Source: Verrucomicrobiales bacterium (lineage in GTDB: Bacteria > Verrucomicrobiota > Verrucomicrobiia > Verrucomicrobiales > DEV007). Taken from it: a DNA stretch of 64,000 bases. Positions 1 to 9,111 of the stretch are shown in pieces. A program made the position numbers and the translations under genes. Every line of letters begins with the position of its first letter. The stretch's first letter is position 1. The DNA lies in contig JARGNG010000015.1 in NCBI GenBank assembly GCA_029213265.1, positions 41,866-105,865 of the forward strand. The letters run 5' to 3'. The notes under the pieces are model-generated. The model was not told the DNA's origin, made no database searches, and saw only the letters and a list, made by a program, of their open reading frames with translations.

Positions 1-1
1 C

Positions 2-526
2 GACGAAGGCCCCATTGCGATCCGCTATCCTCGAGGCGCCGGCACCGGTGCTGTTCCGAAAGAGACTCCCGAGCTTCTCGAGATCGGTAAAGCGGAAGTC
101 GTAACCGATGGAACCGACATCGCACTGTTCGGATTGGGCCACCTCTTTGAGATGGCAGTCGAAACCAAGGCCCGGCTCGAAGAAATGGGCTACTCGGTTG
201 CTCTCATCAATCCCCGCTGGATCAAGCCTCTCGACACGTCCTGCATCGAAGTCTACGCGGAAAAGTGCCCTGTCATCCTGAGCTTCGAAGATCACGTTCT
301 ACACAACGGATTTGGTGCAGGGATCATCGAGCACCTGAACGATGCCGGGATCAGCACGCCTGTGGAGCGAATCGGCTGGCCAGACCAGTTTGTGGAGCAC
401 GGCAGGGTGGACATTCTCCGTTCCAATCACGGCCTCACCGTGGAAGCCGCCGTGGAAAAGGCGCTCAAACACCTGCCCAAGAAAGACCCGATTTTGGCCA
501 GCAAAGGAACGCGACGGGGGAATTGA
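2..526 (+). CDS. dxs: 1-deoxy-D-xylulose-5-phosphate synthase, C-terminal part
   Basis: This is the 3' end of dxs; the 5' part lies outside the window. The enzyme condenses pyruvate and glyceraldehyde 3-phosphate to DXP, the first step of the MEP isoprenoid pathway, in the cytoplasm. The reading frame is open from base 2 and starts inside the conserved GPIAIRYPRG stretch of the central transketolase domain. It is followed by the C-terminal transketolase domain with the typical PRWIKPLD and the segment LSFEDHVLHNGFG. The last residues (DPILASKGTRRGN) are a lysine/arginine-rich tail. The TGA stop (524-526) is directly followed by the stop codon of the opposite-strand secretin gene. The identification is firm; the domain order is known from the family. 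Confidence 0.95.
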   Translation, partial: DEGPIAIRYPRGAGTGAVPKETPELLEIGKAEVVTDGTDIALFGLGHLFEMAVETKARLEEMGYSVALINPRWIKPLDTSCIEVYAEKCPVILSFEDHVLHNGFGAGIIEHLNDAGISTPVERIGWPDQFVEHGRVDILRSNHGLTVEAAVEKALKHLPKKDPILASKGTRRGN

Positions 527-3043
527 CTACTGCGAAGGAAGCGGCACTCGCGGTGGCGTTTTCTTACCGAACAGCTTCCGCCCCAATTTCCGGAGTGGCT
601 GATCTTCGAGTTCCGCACCTTCGATCACTTCAGCGCGATGCTGAATCGTTGGAAGCCCGGGCTCGGGAAAACTTTCTGCGGCGTCCTCACCAATTTCCGA
701 ACGAACATCTTCGTCATAGCTGGTCACCACAGCCTCCTGATCTCCGTGAACAACAATCGGCTGAATGAAAATCATGAGTTCAGAACGGGTCTTGGCCCGA
801 TTGGAATTTCTCGCCGCTGCTCCGAAGATAGGAATGTCCTTGAGGAGGGGGATGCCGGCATCGGAATCATTTTCCGATTCAGAAATCAGTCCTCCCAGAA
901 CAATGGTGGCCCGGTTGGCCACTGTAACCGTGGTGTTCAACTCCTGCTTTCCAATGACGGGAACCTCGCTTTGGTCAATCATCGCCGTGGAAATCACCCG
1001 GTCATTAATCTGCACAATATCGAGAGTGACCTCATCATTCTCGTTGATCGTCGGGAGAACCTCCAGCTTCAAGACTACGTCTTTAAATTCTGTGGTCGAC
1101 CGGATCGAATTGGGGTTCGTCGTGTCGGAAACTGAACTCGCAGCGTAGGGAACTTCCTGTCCCGAAGTGATTTCAGCCCGTTTTCCGTTTTGCGTATACA
1201 CGACGGGGCGGGAGAGAACCTTGAATCGATTCGTCGTTTCGAGCGCGGTCACAACCACATCGAGTGACTGGCCGATCTGTCCGTAAATGTTCAAACCGCT
1301 TGCCGGTCCGAATGGGGTGGTCACAATCATGTCGGCAAGGTCAGCAATGTTTCCGGTCGTATTGGTGTTTCCAATAATGTCGGATCGCCCGTTGATGAGT
1401 CCGGAGCTGATACCTCCTGCCCCGGGATTTTGAGATTTCCAGGGGACATATTGTTGAAGGAAGTCGACTCCCAGTTGAGTTTCATCTGACAAAGTCAGCT
1501 CGCCAATGACCGTGGCGAGGTAGACTTGAAGCGGCTTTCGATCCAGTCGCTCGATCATATCAAGCACGACATTCTCCGACTCGCGGGTGCCAATCACAAT
1601 GATCGAGTTGGCCTGACGGTCCGCAATAATTCGGGTTTTCCCAACCAGGACGGAAATGGGCGCGACCTCATCGACCGGAAACGCGATTTGATCGACACGG
1701 GACTCTCCATCCACCTGAGCTGCGCCCTGCTGCGTTCGATTCTGATTGTTCTGAGCGTTCCGGTTGGTTCCGGTCAGGGTGGCAAGCTGAGAGGAAGTGA
1801 CCGGAGTGGGGCGACTCTGAATCTGACGCCCACCGGGAAGCTGTGTTTGCCCCGTTCCGGTGTCTTGAAGAATATCGACGATCACAGGAAGAATATCGTT
1901 CGCTTTCACATAACGAAGTTTCCTTTCGAGAGGTTCGTGAGTGTCGATCGCCTGATCAAATTCCTGAATCAACTGCAGGATATAGGCGGCATCAGAGGGA
2001 GATGCGACAACCATGATTCGATTGAGTCTATCGTCGGGAATGAGCTGGGCAGCGGGCATATCCGCAGTTCCGACACCGTTCTCCGCACTGTTATTCCCGG
2101 TCTGTCGGTTATTTCCCTGCTGCTGACTCTGCTGCCGGTTCTGATCTCCCCCACCTTGGTTATTGCCACTCTGCCTTTGCTGACCGGTAACGGTGCCACG
2201 CGCCTCGCTTTGACGAAGACGCTCCTCCATCCTCGCATCCATCGCCGCCTGAATGATCTGGGCCACAATATTTGCTTCGGCAAATTCGAGATTCACAAAG
2301 GAAGTAAGGAGCGGCGCATCGGAAACCGGGTGATCAATGATCATGCGCAGACGAATGAGCTGCCGAACGAGAGGTGAGGTTTCGGTAATGAGAAGTCCAC
2401 GGGGGTTCGATACCGGTGTGATGCGCCCAAATTCATTCAGAACAATGTGATTGGAAAAGATCGTCGCCGCATCTTCGGGATCGATGAATTCGAGTTCCAT
2501 GAAAAAACCGACAAGCGACTCTCCATCCGGAAGCGCGTCCGCGTCCGTGTAGATGACAACTCCTTCACTGAAGGAAGGGCTTCCTGCGCCCTGCCTCGCT
2601 CCACCCAGAAGAACTTTTACACTCTCCTCCTCCGGCTCGAGGACAAGGACATATCCATTCACCAGAAGAGCGGCTTCGATCAGGCGAATGGCCTCGTCTT
2701 TCGAAACTTCGGTCGGGGTCACCAAACTGACTTGAGGGCCCTCAAAGATAGAACTGTCTTTCACGATCGGCTTTTCGATGAGCCGTTCGTAGATATTCAA
2801 AATATCATTCACGGGATTGAGCGGAAACTGAAGACTAACCCGATCTCCGATCGGTCCCCCACTCCCCGGACCGCGCGGTCCACCCGGCCCACTGGGTCGT
2901 TGAAGATTCGAGGGCGCTTGCCGGGGCTCCTGAGCCGCGTCATTATCCTGGCCGGCAAGTGGCCCGATGCCCCCGGAAAGGGATAACAAGATGGAAGCCA
3001 GACAACAGTGTGCCCGGAACCTGGAAGTCGGTTCGTTGTTCAT
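527..3043 (-). CDS. Secretin (GspD/PilQ superfamily) outer-membrane channel
   Basis: An 838-residue secretin, predicted to form the outer-membrane ring of a type II secretion or type IV pilus system. A signal peptide is visible (about residues 1-31, ending near GPLAGQ). An N0-like domain follows (about 70-150), then three NolW-type repeats (about 185-520) and the C-terminal secretin domain (about 590-770). The secretin domain shows SRPVVYTQNGKRAEI, SGQEVPY and the conserved IVLGGLI with PLLKDIPIFG. The second repeat is interrupted by a Q/N/G-rich low-complexity stretch (about 275-325). The start ATG at 3043 has an AGGAAA-like site upstream. No pilus or secretion partner gene is in the window, so which machine it serves is open; Verrucomicrobia carry stand-alone secretins of this kind. 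Confidence 0.88.
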   Translation of the reverse strand: MNNEPTSRFRAHCCLASILLSLSGGIGPLAGQDNDAAQEPRQAPSNLQRPSGPGGPRGPGSGGPIGDRVSLQFPLNPVNDILNIYERLIEKPIVKDSSIFEGPQVSLVTPTEVSKDEAIRLIEAALLVNGYVLVLEPEEESVKVLLGGARQGAGSPSFSEGVVIYTDADALPDGESLVGFFMELEFIDPEDAATIFSNHIVLNEFGRITPVSNPRGLLITETSPLVRQLIRLRMIIDHPVSDAPLLTSFVNLEFAEANIVAQIIQAAMDARMEERLRQSEARGTVTGQQRQSGNNQGGGDQNRQQSQQQGNNRQTGNNSAENGVGTADMPAAQLIPDDRLNRIMVVASPSDAAYILQLIQEFDQAIDTHEPLERKLRYVKANDILPVIVDILQDTGTGQTQLPGGRQIQSRPTPVTSSQLATLTGTNRNAQNNQNRTQQGAAQVDGESRVDQIAFPVDEVAPISVLVGKTRIIADRQANSIIVIGTRESENVVLDMIERLDRKPLQVYLATVIGELTLSDETQLGVDFLQQYVPWKSQNPGAGGISSGLINGRSDIIGNTNTTGNIADLADMIVTTPFGPASGLNIYGQIGQSLDVVVTALETTNRFKVLSRPVVYTQNGKRAEITSGQEVPYAASSVSDTTNPNSIRSTTEFKDVVLKLEVLPTINENDEVTLDIVQINDRVISTAMIDQSEVPVIGKQELNTTVTVANRATIVLGGLISESENDSDAGIPLLKDIPIFGAAARNSNRAKTRSELMIFIQPIVVHGDQEAVVTSYDEDVRSEIGEDAAESFPEPGLPTIQHRAEVIEGAELEDQPLRKLGRKLFGKKTPPRVPLPSQ

Positions 3044-3141
3044 GTGTTTGTGTTTCCTGTCCCGCCGGTCAGGAATCGATGAAACACCGGAAGTTGCTCA
3101 TCGGTTCCTAATTTTTCTCGAAAGCGGGAATTCTCTTCGCC

Positions 3142-3162
3142 AAAGGCGTAGCGAACGCCTTT
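3142..3162. terminator. Possible weak terminator hairpin
   Basis: Perfect 8-bp inverted repeat AAAGGCGT / ACGCCTTT with a 5-nt loop, in the 208-bp gap between xseA (ends at 3252 on the minus strand) and the secretin start. The U-tract is short in either direction, so it could be a weak bidirectional terminator or only a structured leader. Nothing else was seen in the gap. Confidence 0.35.
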
Positions 3163-3251
3163 TGTTACCCTAATTGAGGAAATCACTCAACCTCAGAAAT
3201 ACCCCGATGAGATAACGGGTCTACGGAATTTCTACTTGATGCGGAAATCAA

Positions 3252-4589
3252 CTATCCAGTCTGATCAACGACACTTTCGATCTCGCCATCGACCAACTTT
3301 GTGATGAGCCGATCGCCTGATTTCACGGCAGAAATGCTGGTCACAGGATTCCCAATCTCATCGAGCGTCATTGAGAAACCGCGCTTCACAGTCGCCTCCG
3401 GGCTCAGGGAGTGGAGCAGGGACCCTACACTGTCGAGAATATGGCGCGACTCCTGAAGCTTTCGTTCGGCAACATCGCTCACCTTCTCATGGCAGTAGTT
3501 CAACCTCTCCCTTACTCGTGAGACTTCCCGCTCTGGACGAATCGAATCGAGAACCCGACCTGCCGATTGCCACTCGGCCCGCGCTTCGACGAGGCGGGAT
3601 TCCAGCGCGTTCTCCAGACGTTCGCCAAGAAAATCCAGCGATTGGACCCAGGATTGAATTCGCCGTCCCGGCTCGCGCGCATCAAGCTCTCTTTTTAGAG
3701 AGAGGACCGATCGTTGCAGATGCACAATCGAATTTCCAAGTCGGGAGTCGAGTGAGTCTTGCAGCATCGAGAGGTGGCGCAACAGTGCCTCGGCATCCGG
3801 AGTCGCATTCTCGGCCGCAGCGCTTGGAGTCGGCTCCCGCCGGTCCGCTACAAAATCCGCAATCGTAAAATCGATCTCGTGCCCGACTCCCGACATCACG
3901 GGGATGGAGCACTCCGCGATAGCGCGGGCGACGATTTCCTCGTTAAAGGACCATAGATCTTCAATGCTTCCGCCGCCGCGAGAGACAAGGATCAAATCCG
4001 GGCGCGGAATTTGCTCCGAAGTTTCCAGCAATTTGATCCCGTATGCTATTTCCGCAGCCGAGCCTTCCCCCTGAACCCGGGCGGGCTGGATCAGGATGCG
4101 AATCCAGGGAGCCCGCCTCGCAAAAACATGGAGTATATCCCGGATCGCTGCACCAGTTGGCGAAGTCACGATTCCGATCGTTCGGGGAAACGCGGGAATC
4201 GCCTTTTTCCAGGATGGATCAAACAAACCTTCCGCATCGAGCTTGCGCTTCAATTCTTCAAACTTTGCCTGGAGATCTCCCGCTCCCTTGGGCTGAAGCA
4301 GTTGCGCAATCAGTTGGTATTGGCCACGGGCTTCATAGACAGAGATGTTCCCGAAAACCTGAACCTGCATTCCGTCTTTTACCGGAACGGACAGTTTCGA
4401 AGCGGATCCGCGGAAGAGAACGCAGCTCAACTGAGCAAAGGAATCTTTCAAGGTAAAATAGTGATGCCCCGATGCGGGCAGCCGATGATTGCTGATTTCG
4501 CCTTCGACCCATATCCCGGTGAATTGATCCTCCAGACTGCCACGAATGTCGGCAGTGATATCGGAAACGCTGTAGACTTCCTCAGGCAT
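3252..4589 (-). CDS. xseA: Exodeoxyribonuclease VII large subunit
   Basis: XseA, the catalytic large subunit of exonuclease VII, which degrades single-stranded DNA to oligonucleotides. The N-terminal OB-fold (about residues 1-105) shows the family pattern IWVEGEISNHRLPASGHHYFTLKD. It is followed by the nuclease core with TSPTGAAIRDI, the segment RGGGSIEDLWSFNEE and GVGHEIDFTIADFVADRREPTPSAAAE. A long helical region and a C-terminal VKRGFS motif complete the protein. Length (445 residues) is normal. The ATG at 4589 lies three bases after the rpe stop, suggesting translational coupling; a TTG at 4592 is the only alternative. No xseB (small subunit) gene is adjacent, which is a gap relative to many genomes. 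Confidence 0.95.
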   Translation of the reverse strand: MPEEVYSVSDITADIRGSLEDQFTGIWVEGEISNHRLPASGHHYFTLKDSFAQLSCVLFRGSASKLSVPVKDGMQVQVFGNISVYEARGQYQLIAQLLQPKGAGDLQAKFEELKRKLDAEGLFDPSWKKAIPAFPRTIGIVTSPTGAAIRDILHVFARRAPWIRILIQPARVQGEGSAAEIAYGIKLLETSEQIPRPDLILVSRGGGSIEDLWSFNEEIVARAIAECSIPVMSGVGHEIDFTIADFVADRREPTPSAAAENATPDAEALLRHLSMLQDSLDSRLGNSIVHLQRSVLSLKRELDAREPGRRIQSWVQSLDFLGERLENALESRLVEARAEWQSAGRVLDSIRPEREVSRVRERLNYCHEKVSDVAERKLQESRHILDSVGSLLHSLSPEATVKRGFSMTLDEIGNPVTSISAVKSGDRLITKLVDGEIESVVDQTG

Positions 4590-4592
4590 CAA

Positions 4593-5255
4593 TTATTCAC
4601 GCATTTGCTGAATCGCACCTGCCATGTCCTCTTTTCCATAGAGCGCCGTTCCCGCAACCATGACATTGGCTCCGTGCCTCCCCGCAATGTGAACGGTTTC
4701 CGCATCGATCCCCCCATCCACTTCAATATGATAAGCCAGACCGTTTTCTTCCCGGAAGGCTTTCGCGGCTTCCACCTTGGGCATCGTTTCTTCCGCCATA
4801 AATGATTGCCCGCCAAATCCGGGGACAACAGTCATGACGAGAAGCAAATCAATCTGACTAAGATAGGGCTTTACCTCTTCGAAGGGAGTCGCCGGGTTGA
4901 AAGCGAGTCCGCAACCGTGTCCCGCATCACGAATCGCGGCAAGGGTGGCAGAAACATTATGATCCGCCTCCACATGCACCGTAATCCGGTCTGAACCCGC
5001 CTTGATAAAGGAATCCAGATATTTGTCCGGATGGGTGATCATCAGGTGCACGTCGAGCGTCAATTCGGTGTGAGGCCGGACCGCACTCACAAACTGCGGT
5101 CCGAATGAGATATTTTCCACAAAGTGGCCATCCATCACATCGAGATGAATCCAGTCCGCTCCCGCTTCATCTGCACGGACAACCTCATCTCGGACCGCCC
5201 CCCAATCAGAGGCAAGCATTGACGGGGCGATGATTCGGGTGTTGCAGTCACTCAT
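4593..5255 (-). CDS. rpe: Ribulose-phosphate 3-epimerase
   Basis: Rpe interconverts ribulose 5-phosphate and xylulose 5-phosphate in the pentose phosphate pathway. The 220-residue TIM-barrel protein shows all signatures: IAPSMLASDWG at the start, WIHLDVMDGHFV, the metal-binding histidine in DVHLMI, MTVVPGFGGQSF and EVDGGI near the end. It is the first gene of a two-gene minus-strand operon with xseA, which starts immediately after its TAA stop. The gap upstream (5256-5339) separates it from the divergent tadA and should hold both promoters. Confidence 0.97.
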   Translation of the reverse strand: MSDCNTRIIAPSMLASDWGAVRDEVVRADEAGADWIHLDVMDGHFVENISFGPQFVSAVRPHTELTLDVHLMITHPDKYLDSFIKAGSDRITVHVEADHNVSATLAAIRDAGHGCGLAFNPATPFEEVKPYLSQIDLLLVMTVVPGFGGQSFMAEETMPKVEAAKAFREENGLAYHIEVDGGIDAETVHIAGRHGANVMVAGTALYGKEDMAGAIQQMRE

Positions 5256-5339
5256 TTCCCCGCATTATCTATACGCTTTCCACGAAGCGCAACGCGACAT
5301 CGGGAAAACTTTCGCGAAAGCGTCCACCAATTCAATACC

Positions 5340-5876
5340 ATGGTGCAATCCACATCAGACGATCCTACCCGCCCCCCCGAAGATGATGAGCCCCTTATCG
5401 ATCTGGCGAGTGATACTTTTTTCATGGGCCAGGCGATGAGGCAGGCCCAGAAGGCCTATCTTGCCGAAGAAGTTCCTGTGGGAGCAGTGATCGTTCAGAA
5501 CGGCTCCATCGTCGCCCGGGCACACAATCAGGTGGAGACCTTGAAGGACGCCACCGCTCACGCGGAAATGCTCGCTTTAACGCAGGCGGAAGAGGCAATG
5601 GGAGACTGGCGCCTGATGGACTGTGACCTGTATGTGACCAAGGAGCCGTGCCCCATGTGTGCGGGAGCGATCGTTCACTGCCGCATTCGAAGGGTGATTT
5701 TCGGATGCGGAGATCCCAAGGGAGGGGCGGCCGGAGGCTTCATCAATCTCCTTCAGCAACCGACGCTGAATCATTTCAGCGAAGTGACGCCGGGGGTTCT
5801 TGAGGAAGACTCCAAACTACTTCTCAAGACTTTCTTCCTTGAAGCGAGAACCAAAAAGAAGGCTGGCATGGAGTAG
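5340..5876 (+). CDS. tadA: tRNA adenosine(34) deaminase
   Basis: TadA deaminates adenosine 34 of tRNA-Arg(ACG) to inosine. The cytidine-deaminase fold is clear: the zinc/catalytic motif THAEML (about residues 74-79, HAE) and the second zinc motif EPCPMCAGA. At 178 residues it is slightly longer than the usual 150-170 because of an acidic, proline-rich N-terminal extension of about 20 residues before the domain. The ATG at 5340 is accepted as start; the next in-frame ATG would be at FMGQAMRQA. Transcribed away from rpe. Confidence 0.95.
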   Translation: MVQSTSDDPTRPPEDDEPLIDLASDTFFMGQAMRQAQKAYLAEEVPVGAVIVQNGSIVARAHNQVETLKDATAHAEMLALTQAEEAMGDWRLMDCDLYVTKEPCPMCAGAIVHCRIRRVIFGCGDPKGGAAGGFINLLQQPTLNHFSEVTPGVLEEDSKLLLKTFFLEARTKKKAGME

Positions 5877-5920
5877 GAAAAGAGACCAGTTTCCGCGACT
5901 CCTTGTTTCCACACCCTCCT

Positions 5921-7279
5921 ATGCGTTTTCAGAATCTGGCGAGATTTCCCGATATCGGATCGAATTCCTATCTTATGGAATTCGGGGACACGCGAGTCGT
6001 GCTTGATGCCGGCACTCACCCCAAACATACCGGGACCGAGACACTCCCCCTGTTTGAACTCCTCGAACCGGATTCCGTTGACGCAATCTTCGTGAGTCAT
6101 CCCCATCTGGACCACATCGGTGGACTCCCTGTACTGATGCAGCAGCAGATCACAGCAGCTGTAGCGATGACGGAACCAACGAGAGAAAGCGGATCTGCGC
6201 TCCTCCACAATTCGGTGAACGTCATGAAGGCTCAGAAGCAGGAACTGAATGAGCCTGCCTATCCACTCTACACTCACAGTAAAGTAGACGAAATGGAACG
6301 GCTCTGGTTTACCCGCTCACCCGGCGAAGTTTTTTCGATCGGTCATAAGGAAAGGATAGAGTGCGAATTCTTTCGTGCGGGTCACGTTCTCGGAGCCGTG
6401 GGAGTTCGAATGGAATGGCGCGGGAAGTCAGTCTTCTACACAGGGGACGTCCACTTTGAGAATCAAACGATGACGCAAGCCGCCGATTTCCCCGAGGGAA
6501 AGGTCGACACGCTGATCATTGAAACGACCCGCGGAGAGCATCCCCGAAGCCCTGAATACAGCCGAGAAGGTGAAAAGCGGCGCCTCGGGGAGGCCATCGC
6601 GGAAACGATTGCCCGCAATGGCACCGTGTTGATTCCCGTCTTTGCTTTCGGAAAAACGCAGGAACTCCTTCTTATGCTTCATGAATTGCGTGAGGAAGAA
6701 GTGATTCCATTTGTTCCGGTTCATATTGGCGGGCTCAGCACGAAGATGTCCCAGATTGCCGATCGCTTCGCGGACATCGAAGGTCGAAACCATCGCTCTT
6801 TTGAGGTTCTAAAGGATTTTGAGGAATTGAAAATTCTCCCTCGCGGCCATCGCGAACCCGAGTTTCACCGCGGCCACATTTACGCCCTCTCCAGCGGTAT
6901 GATGTCGGAGCACACCGTTTCGAATCGCTTCGCACGGAGAATTCTCGCTTCGGAAGAACACTCTCTTTTCTTCGTGGGTTATGCGGATGAGCTAACTCCC
7001 GGAGGAAAGCTGCTTGAAGCCGGCAAGGGTGGGAGCGTGCAACTGGATTCCCACCATGAGCACGAAACACCAATCCACTGTGAGGTCGACCGTTTCGATT
7101 TCAGCGGCCACTCTCCCCGTGACCAGATAGCCGACTATGCCGTCCGCTGCGATCCTGAAACCGTAATTCTCGTCCATGGTGACACACCGGCCAGGGCATG
7201 GTTTCTGGAAGAGTTGCAGAGGCGACTTCCGGACAGCCGGATCATCATCCCGGAGCCCGGCGAGTCGGTCGAGCTGTAG
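5921..7279 (+). CDS. MBL-fold/beta-CASP metallo-hydrolase (RNA exonuclease-like)
   Basis: A 452-residue metallo-beta-lactamase-fold protein of the Ysh1/CPSF-73 branch. The zinc signature HPHLDHIGG fits HxHxDH. Further metal ligands are likely in RAGHVLGA and in YTGDVHFE. The beta-CASP cap follows, with TTRGEHPR, LIPVFAFGKTQELLLML, and the C-terminal histidine in FSGHSPRDQI and ILVHGD. Family members are RNA endo/exonucleases. The ATG at 5921 (MRFQNLARF) is chosen over an upstream TTG because family members begin at this point. It follows tadA by 44 bases, so the two may be cotranscribed. The exact substrate is not known. Confidence 0.85.
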   Translation: MRFQNLARFPDIGSNSYLMEFGDTRVVLDAGTHPKHTGTETLPLFELLEPDSVDAIFVSHPHLDHIGGLPVLMQQQITAAVAMTEPTRESGSALLHNSVNVMKAQKQELNEPAYPLYTHSKVDEMERLWFTRSPGEVFSIGHKERIECEFFRAGHVLGAVGVRMEWRGKSVFYTGDVHFENQTMTQAADFPEGKVDTLIIETTRGEHPRSPEYSREGEKRRLGEAIAETIARNGTVLIPVFAFGKTQELLLMLHELREEEVIPFVPVHIGGLSTKMSQIADRFADIEGRNHRSFEVLKDFEELKILPRGHREPEFHRGHIYALSSGMMSEHTVSNRFARRILASEEHSLFFVGYADELTPGGKLLEAGKGGSVQLDSHHEHETPIHCEVDRFDFSGHSPRDQIADYAVRCDPETVILVHGDTPARAWFLEELQRRLPDSRIIIPEPGESVEL

Positions 7280-7295
7280 AAGTCAGCCGAGTGGG

Positions 7296-8324
7296 CTACT
7301 CCTCAACCCGTTTTTCCAGAGCTTTCACGCGCTTGATCAGCCCGCCGATCTGTTTGATCCACATGCTCTCCCGGCGGTTCTCCTTGAGAGGTTTGGCCGG
7401 ATATCCGAAATATGTCCCCCCCGGCTCCGTGATGGAAGCAATCACTCCCGAGCGCCCCCCACAGGTCACCTGATCTGCGATCTGAAGATGTCCCGCCACC
7501 CCTGTCTGCGCCGCCAGGGTGACATAGTTACCTATTCTCGTGCTGCCGGAAATACCAACCTGCGCCACGACAATGCAGTGTTTTCCAATGATCACATTGT
7601 GAGCGATCTGCACCTGGTTGTCGATTTTAGTACCTTCGCCAATTACGGTCTCCCCGAAACGGGCCCGATCAATCGTGGTTGAGGCACCGATCTCGACGTC
7701 ATCTTCCACTCGAACAATGCCAAGCTGATCGATTTTTTGATGGCGTCCCTCGACAAATTCAAATCCGAACCCATCACCTCCGATAACAACGTTGGAGTGA
7801 ACGATAACCCGGTCCCCGAGAATGCAGCCTTCGCGAATCGTTGCATTGGGGCCAATTTCACAGTCTTCTCCGATGGTTGCGTTTTCACCGATGACCGCTC
7901 CGGAATTGATTCGTGTCCCCCTGCCAATTTTCACGCCGGCACTGACAGTTGCATTCGGCAGCACACTCACCCTTTCCTTATCCAGTTCTGCGCTCGCATC
8001 CACCCAGGCAGTGTCATGCACGCCTGCAACGAACTCAGGCGGCTTGATCCCGAATTCCTTAATGATGGTATCGAAAGCGAGAATCGGATTTTCGACGAGG
8101 AGGAGGCCGACTGAATCGGGAGCCTCGACCTGCTCGGCGGGAACCAAAACCAATCCAGCACTTGTTGACGCCAACTGATCCGCGTATTTTGGATTTCCGA
8201 AAAAGCTGACACAATTGGAGTCAGCCTGATCGAGGGCGGAAAAGTTGGTGAGCTCTGCCTCCGGGTTCCCCCGAAGAAGCTTCCCCTCCACCAGTTCCTC
8301 CAGCTCAGCGATAGTCGTTTTCAT
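7296..8324 (-). CDS. lpxD: UDP-3-O-acylglucosamine N-acyltransferase
   Basis: LpxD adds the second 3-hydroxyacyl chain to UDP-3-O-acyl-glucosamine in lipid A synthesis. The N-terminal domain (about 1-100) is followed by a long left-handed beta-helix of hexapeptide repeats (such as IGENAT, IGEDCE, IGPNAT). The catalytic histidine is expected in QIAHNVIIG. The C-terminal helix IKQIGGLIKRVKALEKR is typical. The ATG at 8324 is used; the longer form would need a TTG. It follows bamA and skp in the usual envelope-gene order, but an intrinsic terminator stands between skp and lpxD. fabZ and lpxA, common next neighbours, are not here. Confidence 0.96.
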   Translation of the reverse strand: MKTTIAELEELVEGKLLRGNPEAELTNFSALDQADSNCVSFFGNPKYADQLASTSAGLVLVPAEQVEAPDSVGLLLVENPILAFDTIIKEFGIKPPEFVAGVHDTAWVDASAELDKERVSVLPNATVSAGVKIGRGTRINSGAVIGENATIGEDCEIGPNATIREGCILGDRVIVHSNVVIGGDGFGFEFVEGRHQKIDQLGIVRVEDDVEIGASTTIDRARFGETVIGEGTKIDNQVQIAHNVIIGKHCIVVAQVGISGSTRIGNYVTLAAQTGVAGHLQIADQVTCGGRSGVIASITEPGGTYFGYPAKPLKENRRESMWIKQIGGLIKRVKALEKRVEE

Positions 8325-8335
8325 GGTCTCCGGAC

Positions 8336-8363
8336 ACAAAAAAGCGGCGGGAATCCCGCCGCT
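8336..8363 (-). terminator. Rho-independent terminator after skp
   Basis: Perfect 9-bp stem AGCGGCGGG / CCCGCCGCT with a 3-nt loop (8343-8363). Read on the minus strand it is followed by six T residues (8343 down to 8338). It sits 29 bases past the skp stop and just upstream of lpxD, so it should end most bamA-skp transcripts and leave limited read-through into lpxD. Confidence 0.85.
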
Positions 8364-8392
8364 CCATGGAAAATGATGTGGTTTCTTTACAA

Positions 8393-8983
8393 TCAGGGAG
8401 CCGCTGGAGCACCCGCATTAAGAGTGGCGACCACTTCTTCGGTCAAATCCAGCACGTTCTTGGAAGTGTAAAGGATAGCCTTGTTAGCCTTGGGGAGGAA
8501 AGACTTATCAAACACAAGGTCATGCCCCTGCGTTTCGACAATTACATTTACGGCCGCCTTGATCTCGTCAACCAGAGTCTTCTCCATTCCGGAACGAGCC
8601 TCCATGACTTCGGCCGATGCCTTGCGCTGCGCATCCTGAATCTCTTTCCCTTTTACAGCCCGCTCCTGAGCAAGCGCCTGGAGCTGCTCCATCGCTTCCT
8701 TACGAGTACCTTCGGCAAGAGTCGTATCGCGAACCGTCTTATCTAGATCTGCCATCTTCGTCGTCATCTGCTGATAGGCAGCCTGACGTTCGTCAATGTT
8801 TTTCCGCTTCTCGTCGGCCATTGCGTTAATTTTTTCGACCTCAATGTCGGTCTTGTAGTAGCGATTAAGCGCGTCCTGCATATCCACTACAGCGATCTTG
8901 AGACCTTGAGCGGAGGCGTTCATTCCAAATGCGGAAAGAGCGATGGCAGAAACACAGAGGAAGGTAGGCAGGTTGAACTTCAT
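8393..8983 (-). CDS. skp: Skp/OmpH-family periplasmic chaperone
   Basis: Skp-like chaperone that holds unfolded outer-membrane proteins in the periplasm for BamA. A signal peptide ending at NASAQG precedes the OmpH core, which opens with the typical KIAVVDMQDALNRYYKT. A long charged coiled-coil region (about residues 45-135: EKINAMADEKRKNIDER onward) forms the tentacle. It ends with the beta-strand segment LVFDKSFLPKANKAILYTS, and about 30 more residues. The ATG at 8983 is chosen over an upstream TTG because it gives a normal signal peptide. Its position directly downstream of bamA supports the assignment. Confidence 0.92.
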   Translation of the reverse strand: MKFNLPTFLCVSAIALSAFGMNASAQGLKIAVVDMQDALNRYYKTDIEVEKINAMADEKRKNIDERQAAYQQMTTKMADLDKTVRDTTLAEGTRKEAMEQLQALAQERAVKGKEIQDAQRKASAEVMEARSGMEKTLVDEIKAAVNVIVETQGHDLVFDKSFLPKANKAILYTSKNVLDLTEEVVATLNAGAPAAP

Positions 8984-9111
8984 GTTTATCAATATAGAGA
9001 GAAATTTATGCTAGGAGACAGGTCGGATGATTTATTTTCCGGTTGCCTCTGAACAGACGGCAGAGTGAAGGGATTTCTTAGACTTTTTCGATCTCGTTCC
9101 AGTCAAGGGGA

